DNA of 10,273 bases, from the NCBI GenBank assembly GCA_016256075.1, contig SDVU01000828.1, positions 1 to 10,273 on the forward strand. The letters are read 5' to 3'. Positions 6,190 through 10,273 of the stretch are shown here, piece by piece. The DNA comes from Dictyocoela muelleri (taxonomy: Eukaryota; Microsporidia). The notes under the pieces are model-generated. The model did no database searches, was not told the origin of the DNA, and worked only from the letters and a program-made list of their open reading frames with translations. The translations under genes were made by a program, and so were the position numbers. Position 1 is the stretch's first letter. Every line of letters starts with the position of its first letter.

Positions 6190-6697
6190 ATTACTTTTAA
6201 TTGCACGCCACCTTACTGAAGTTGAAATAGAACCATTAACAAGTATACCGAAAATATCACTTCTTGAATATGATATAGGACCTCTAACACCATTGAATCC
6301 AGCTGTAGTTCCACTTTTTGTAGCACTTACACTAAAAAAATCGGGATTATGCCGTATACGGGCACCATCGTTTTTTAAGGAAGAAAATCTTTTACAAATC
6401 CTGGAATTTGAAATTAAAAATGAAAATGAATTTTCAAAGGTTCACGATTATCTCTTTGAAATAAAAAGAGATATCGTAGATAATTCTTATAATTTGAATA
6501 ACAAAGATACGATTAGAAAGTTGATAAATGAAATTCGTGAAGTAAGGTTTGGTAAAATATATAATGGACTTAAGATGATAGATGGCCATGCAATGAATTT
6601 AAATAATATTACGGAATTTGAGTTGAATCAGATTAAGCCATTTTTATTAAAAACTATCGGGTTTTCAAGACAAATGAATATAAAAGATAGACCATAA
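6176..6697 (+). CDS. PSF2: GINS complex subunit Psf2
   Basis: Psf2 is one of four subunits of the nuclear GINS complex (Sld5, Psf1, Psf2, Psf3), which joins Cdc45 and MCM2-7 to form the replicative CMG helicase. The 173-residue product has the family's N-terminal B domain. EVEIEPLTSIPKISLLEYDI (15-34) is followed by GPLTPLNPAVVPLFVALTLK (35-54), matching the conserved G-x-x-x-P...VPLWLA-x-x-LK pattern, and then CRIRAPSF (59-66). The helical A domain follows, with IRKLINEIREVRFGKIYNGL (113-132) and LNNITEFEL (142-150). It is slightly shorter than the roughly 185-residue human protein, having lost the C-terminal tail. The start is set by the adjoining CCC motif. An AATAAA at 6807-6812 lies 110 bases past the stop. 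The gene is intact and divergent from RIO1. Confidence 0.93.
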   Translation: MKPDELLLIARHLTEVEIEPLTSIPKISLLEYDIGPLTPLNPAVVPLFVALTLKKSGLCRIRAPSFFKEENLLQILEFEIKNENEFSKVHDYLFEIKRDIVDNSYNLNNKDTIRKLINEIREVRFGKIYNGLKMIDGHAMNLNNITEFELNQIKPFLLKTIGFSRQMNIKDRP

Positions 6698-6899
6698 TTA
6701 AACGGTTTAAATTGATATTTATTGTTAGATTTAATAATTAATATATAGGGTTTAATTTAAAACTATATATGAAGCTTTAATTGTTAAATTATTTTTTTTG
6801 CACTTTAATAAAGTTATTGAATCAAAAATTAACTTTTTTTGCAAATTTTTATTGAAATCTAAATTCAATAATTCTATTTTTATAATGAAAAAATATTTT
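6698..6899. other. 3' flank of PSF2, A/T-rich
   Basis: This holds the presumed 3' untranslated region of PSF2 (AATAAA at 6807-6812) and unremarkable A/T-rich sequence up to the first terminal repeat of the transposon at 6900. The last eight bases (AATATTTT, 6892-6899) are the likely left target duplication of that transposon. Confidence 0.45.
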
Positions 6900-6980
6900 G
6901 GATCTGGACGGTTTTTCCCCTAAGAGGAAAAACCAGATATAGACGGTTTTTTCCCTTATAGGGAAAAAAACCGTCCCCTT
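6900..6980. repeat. Two adjacent palindromes built from the element A terminal repeat
   Basis: The first palindrome (6900-6938) pairs ATCTGG with CCAGAT and TTTTTCC with GGAAAAA around a short loop. The second (6942-6975) pairs GACGGTTTTTTCCC with GGGAAAAAAACCGTC around TATA. Both halves of each are variants of the GGATCTGGACGGTTTTTCCC terminal repeat, so the left end of element A holds four TIR-like copies in alternating orientation. Confidence 0.75.
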
Positions 6981-7453
6981 TTGATTTAATATAAAACTTG
7001 AATATATATCAAAAAATGAATTTACATTCAATATCGGTAGAATTTGCTAAATATTTATGATTTCTCGTGAAATCTTGATTTAATTGTGGCAATAGATTTA
7101 TGGCAATTATAATAAACACTTGATGTTACATTCTAGCTTTGTTATATAGAATATCTCAGAATTTTATTAATACGTTTTAATTATAAAGAATAAATACTTT
7201 TCAGATATGAAAATTTCACTTGTAGAGTGTTTTCTATTTTTTACTTATTTTTTACTATTTTTTTACTTATTTTTTTTACTAATTTTAGTTACTTAATTTC
7301 TTAAATTGGAATCGATCAAGAATTTTGTAATATAAAAAGACATTTTTAAATATTTATTATATTATTAACTTTTAAAATCAGAGAAATCAGTCACCTCTAA
7401 AATAATAGAGTAATTGTGGAAGGGCCTAAACTATAAACTTAAAAACATAATGT

Positions 7454-7472
7454 AAGCGACTACTTGTCGCTT
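7454..7472. other. Perfect stem-loop inside element A
   Basis: AAGCGAC (7454-7460) and GTCGCTT (7466-7472) form a perfect 7-bp stem with a 5-base loop TACTT. It is comparatively GC-rich for the region. No poly-T run or coding sequence suggests a particular role. Confidence 0.45.
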
Positions 7473-7727
7473 GAAAGCAATTTGATTAATGGATGTGAAC
7501 AAAAAAACTACAAAATGAGGGCTTTTATTCTTAATAAATATTTTTTTGTTATTTTATAAATAGGAAGAAAAAAAGACAGTTTGTAAAATAGAGAAAAAAC
7601 CCTGTTTAGATCCAAAAAACCCTCTTCTTTATTTTTTTTACAAAAAAAATACCCTTATGATTGAAACTAATCTGAGTTTTTAAATAATTTTAATTATATT
7701 CGTGAAATTATCACATTCTTGAGAAAC

Positions 7728-8482
7728 ATGGGAGCACACCGATCTTACTTGTATTGTGATCCTTGTGGAGAAATGCTTCATGAGGTAAAATATGATCGTA
7801 AAAAAGATGTATACGCATTTAAATGTATTTTTTCACGATGTGAGGCAAACCAGAAATATATTATAAAGAAACATAGTTTTTTTGACTATTTTAGTCTTGA
7901 ATTAACAAAAATTTAATTACTTATAGTTGGTTTAAAAGGGATAATATAAACCAAGTTGTAAGAGATTATAATATTTATAAAGATACAATCAACAAAGTTT
8001 ACAGTAAACTAAGAGAAAAAGCCAACTTATATTTTGAAAAAAATGATTATAAATTAGGTAGTGACAATATTGTCTTTCAAATAGACAAGTATATGTTCTG
8101 GTACAAAGAAAAATACCACGTATAAAGGTATAATGCTAAATATAGATCGATTTTTGGCATAGCTGATACATAGGTAACTTATGCAAAATATTACGTGGAA
8201 CTAGTTCGCGATAGGAGTATCAGATCATTTTAGATATTATTAACAGAGTTCTAAGGGAAGGAACAATAATATGGCCGGGATAATGGCGTGGATTAATGAT
8301 CTGAATATAATATTTACTTCTCATGATACAGTTAATCTCCGTTATAATTTTGACAATCCAATGACTTGAGTTCATACACAGAATATTGAGAGTCTGTGGA
8401 ATAAACTTAAAAAGAGATTAAAAAAGGTAATTATTTTAGTTCACTAAAATTAAATCTAAGGGAATGGATGTTGAAAAGATAA
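7728..8482 (+). pseudogene. Decayed Merlin/IS1595-type transposase of element A
   Basis: The first 63 codons are open and encode the N-terminal zinc ribbon (C10, C13, C33, C38; YCDPC and FKCIFSRC), followed by IIKKHSFFD, as in IS1595-like transposases. After a stop and frame change, homology resumes with YSWFKRDNINQVV and LREKANLYF. Next comes NIVFQIDKYMFWYKEKYH (about 8066-8119), which holds the first catalytic Asp (VQIDES-type block). A FGIADT block follows at about 8155. The second Asp block around GTIIW (8262-8276) has lost its Asp and is broken. HTQNIESLWNKLKKR (8373-8417) keeps the third catalytic acidic residue in the family's H-T-x-x-I-E-x-x-W block. At least four stops or frame changes make it non-functional. 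It resembles Merlin transposases known from microsporidia and animals. Confidence 0.8.
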
Positions 8483-8576
8483 TATATTCAAGAAAGATTT
8501 TAGTAAAATTTTTGAATTATTAAATTTATGATTTTATTATTTTATATACATTTCTTAGAATAAATTTACCATTTTC

Positions 8577-9723
8577 GGTCCTAGTCCAAAAATCCACCGC
8601 CTCAAAAAAATTATAAAAAAATGTTTATTCTTAAAAAGCATAATAATCCTTGTGAAATTTTCTTTTAAAATTTACAAATCATCGTGAATGCAATATCGCT
8701 TGGTCCAACTAAATTCATTCAAAAATAGCATCAATCTATTGCCGGATATTCCTGCTCTTCTTCTATATTCTTCTTTAGATAAAACTAAAGATTTTTAATG
8801 GTGTTTTTATGAACATCATTGCTTGTAACAAACTCATATGAATGATTTACTACAAAATGCTGTCCGTTGAACCTACTAACTGCAGATACTTAAGATAGAT
8901 ATCCATCTGTTTCAATAATTGGACCCTGCTGAACATGTTTTAAAAATATTTCGTACATCGTCTCACTCTTTCTGTTTGGAACAAGTTTTAAAACAAATTG
9001 TCGGCATTTGCTCTCTTCAACACCACCTAATAGCCAGTGTATTTTCTATTATTAGATCCATCATCTATGTTTGATGAGTCTTTTTTGATTTAGCTGCTAC
9101 AAATCGCGGTTTCAGCAAACTGAACCGAATATTGTCCTCTAATATAACCACTTCATCTTCTTGTATCTGTCTTAGTTTAGCTATTATTAAGTCATTTAAG
9201 TTAATATATGTTGTTTTTGAGATATTACAAAAATTTATGAATGGTATATATGGTAAACAAAAATAAAACAATTACAGCCCTTAAATTTTTTTTGAGATCA
9301 ACTGAAAAAAAAATTGAGAGAAGTATTTAACTTTAACGAGTAGTGTCTTTGACAGTGAATATTAGCACATTTATATACATAATCATCTTTACTCTTCAGA
9401 TACTTTCTAATATTCAATATATTACCACAGGCAGGGCAGACATTGGTTTGACTAATTGTCCGCATTTTTAAAAAAAAATAAAAACAGATTCGTTAGAGCC
9501 CAAGATATCATTTTCAAAGGGAGAGAAATTTTGAATTGTTTCTAAAATATTATTCATATTAGGGGTAAAAAAAATATTCAAAAAAGAGATAAAAATACCA
9601 TTGGTCTCTAAATACACCCCTATAATAAAAGATAAACGAAAAATGTAAGTTTTTCTTTTTTAAAATTTTAAACAAAAAAATATTGAGATTTTTATTTAGT
9701 GGGTGGATGTTTGGACCAGCGCC
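8577..9723 (-). mobile_element. Merlin/IS1595-type DNA transposon B, nested in A
   Basis: Terminal inverted repeats of 22 bp lie at 8577-8598 (starting GGTCCTAGTCC) and, inverted, at 9702-9723 (minus strand starting GGCGCTGGTCC). They agree at 18 of 22 positions and share TCCAAA-ATCCACC. Flanking 8-mers CCATTTTC (8569-8576) and CAATTTTC (9724-9731) match at 7 of 8, a target duplication of the size expected for Merlin. The 1147-bp element contains one decayed minus-strand transposase (8672-9465). It lies between the transposase and the right end of element A, so it inserted after A. The transposase sequence and terminal repeats differ from A, which makes B a separate subfamily. Confidence 0.82.
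8672..9465 (-). pseudogene. Decayed Merlin/IS1595-type transposase of element B
   Basis: From ATG at 9465 the frame encodes a zinc ribbon, NVCPACGN and YKCANIHC, then YSLKLNTSLNFF. Broken frames follow. The frame at about 9208-9065 contributes NLNDLIIAKLRQIQEDEVVI, the region before the first catalytic Asp. The clearest block reads WLLGGVEESKCRQFVLKLVP and continues NRKSETMYEIFLKHVQQGPI and IETDGY (second catalytic Asp). It then gives HFVVNHSYEFVT and NDVHKNTIKNL. In that last block the family's H-T-N-x-I-E-N-x-W has changed so that the catalytic Glu is Lys. The C-terminal RRAGISGNRLMLFLNEFSW matches the family end. Several stops and frame changes, plus the lost Glu, make it inactive. The span of about 265 codons is close to family length. 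Confidence 0.82.
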
Positions 9724-9872
9724 CAATTTTCAGTACAAAAATATACCATATGAATAAAATAAATATAATTATTTAAATTAAATACTTTCATTATTTTTTT
9801 TATTAATTTCATTATATTATAAAAGAGGAAAAACCGATCACTTTTGTTTAAGGGAAAAAACTGTCCAGATCC

Positions 9873-10273
9873 AACATCTTTTTAAATTACTTTTATGAAA
9901 AAAGTAAATATTTAAAAATTATTATTTTCAAGAAATTTTAAGGAAAAATACAATATTATATACTGTATTATTTTAAGTTCAATATCAGTATCTAGTAAAA
10001 TGGGTAATAATATGTCGCGCGCGTGGCGCGAGACCCATGCATACAACGCGGCTAGTCAAAAAAAAATAAAAAAAGTACTCACCGGGAATCAAACTGACGT
10101 AATCCACATTAGGTGGATTGCCATTGTTAACAAAATAAGTAAATATATTTTAAATTGTTATTTATTGAACCTTTTTTACCTGATACTCTGTCATTTAAAT
10201 TTAATACCATCGTAATGTAGAATTTCCAACATCTTTTATATTTAATTCCGAAACATTTGTTAGATATGTAATT
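9873..10273. other. A/T-rich intergenic sequence with a GC-rich island, no gene recognised
   Basis: I find no convincing gene here. A 71-codon open frame from 10000 has no CCC motif at its start, begins in the palindrome at 10000-10038 and has no recognisable domain; it is probably fortuitous. Most of the rest is A/T-rich. Confidence 0.45.
10000..10038. repeat. GC-rich nested palindrome
   Basis: TCGCGC (10015-10020) and GCGCGA (10026-10031) form a perfect 6-bp stem around GCGTG. Outside them, ATGGGT (10000-10005) and ACCCAT (10033-10038) form a second, asymmetric stem. The CpG-rich core stands out sharply in otherwise very A/T-rich sequence. Its function is unknown. Confidence 0.6.

Larger units (their letters stand above)
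6900..9872 (+). mobile_element. Merlin/IS1595-type DNA transposon A, interrupted by element B
   Basis: The left end GGATCTGGACGGTTTTTCCC (6900-6919) and the right end, which reads GGATCTGGACAGTTTTTTCC on the minus strand (9872-9853), are terminal inverted repeats. The flanking 8-mers AATATTTT (6892-6899) and AACATCTT (9873-9880) match at 6 of 8 positions, both differences being T/C transitions. This suits the 8-9 bp target duplications of Merlin elements. Inside is a decayed Merlin-type transposase on the plus strand (7728-8482). Removing element B and one copy of its target site leaves about 1.8 kb. The element is long for its family because of an 800-base 5' region. That region includes several TIR-derived palindromes (6900-6980, 7574-7613) and a perfect hairpin at 7454-7472. 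It is an inactive relic. Confidence 0.75.

Noticed and set aside
6849-7031. 60-codon minus-strand open frame
   Set aside because: It reads through the TIR palindromes of element A and is a by-product of them.
7728-9465. Bacterial IS1595-family insertion sequences from contamination
   Set aside because: The transposases are of this broad family, but base composition, nested decay and eukaryotic neighbours with microsporidian start motifs fit eukaryotic Merlin relatives.
10000-10215. 71-codon open frame as a novel gene
   Set aside because: There is no CCC motif, no domain, it starts in a palindrome, and its second half is low-complexity A/T-driven hydrophobic sequence.

Overview
The window looks like a piece of a transposon-rich microsporidian nuclear genome. 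Three short, intron-free eukaryotic housekeeping genes each have a C-run within a couple of bases of the start codon (minus-strand GACCCCTA-ATG, minus-strand ACCCCA-ATG, plus-strand GACCC-ATG). This CCC-type start-proximal signal is the best-known promoter hallmark of Microsporidia. The strong A/T bias, short proteins, and Merlin and hAT transposon remnants fit the same group. The species cannot be named from this window.

Host genes: a eukaryote/archaea-type tyrosyl-tRNA synthetase (689-1714, minus), the ribosome-biogenesis kinase RIO1 (4033-5310, minus) and the GINS replication subunit PSF2 (6176-6697, plus). RIO1 and PSF2 diverge from a shared 865-bp intergenic region. They serve translation, small-subunit maturation and DNA replication and have no obvious functional link; this is not an operon.

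Everything else is repeat debris. A family of about 440-450 bp is present in at least five copies or fragments (1-150, 346-525, 1960-2150, 2306-2922 interrupted, 3338-3790, 5360-5802). Its head carries tRNA-like Pol III A and B boxes, so I read it as a tRNA-derived SINE. A short hAT-type element (2385-2855) sits inside one SINE copy. A second hAT-type terminus (ending at 345) abuts another. A 275-bp near-palindromic foldback element (3060-3334) abuts a third. The 1960-2150 copy carries a fourfold expansion of a 22-bp unit that is single in the other copies.

Between SINE copy 5360-5802 and PSF2 lies an A/T-rich minisatellite of twelve 16-bp units in strict register (5959-6150).

The right third is a nested transposon. 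Merlin/IS1595-type element A (6900-9872) has terminal inverted repeats beginning GGATCTGGAC and a decayed plus-strand transposase. It was invaded by a second, different Merlin-type element B (8577-9723) with its own terminal repeats, an 8-bp target duplication and a decayed minus-strand transposase. The last 400 bases hold no convincing gene but do contain an odd GC-rich palindrome at 10000-10038.
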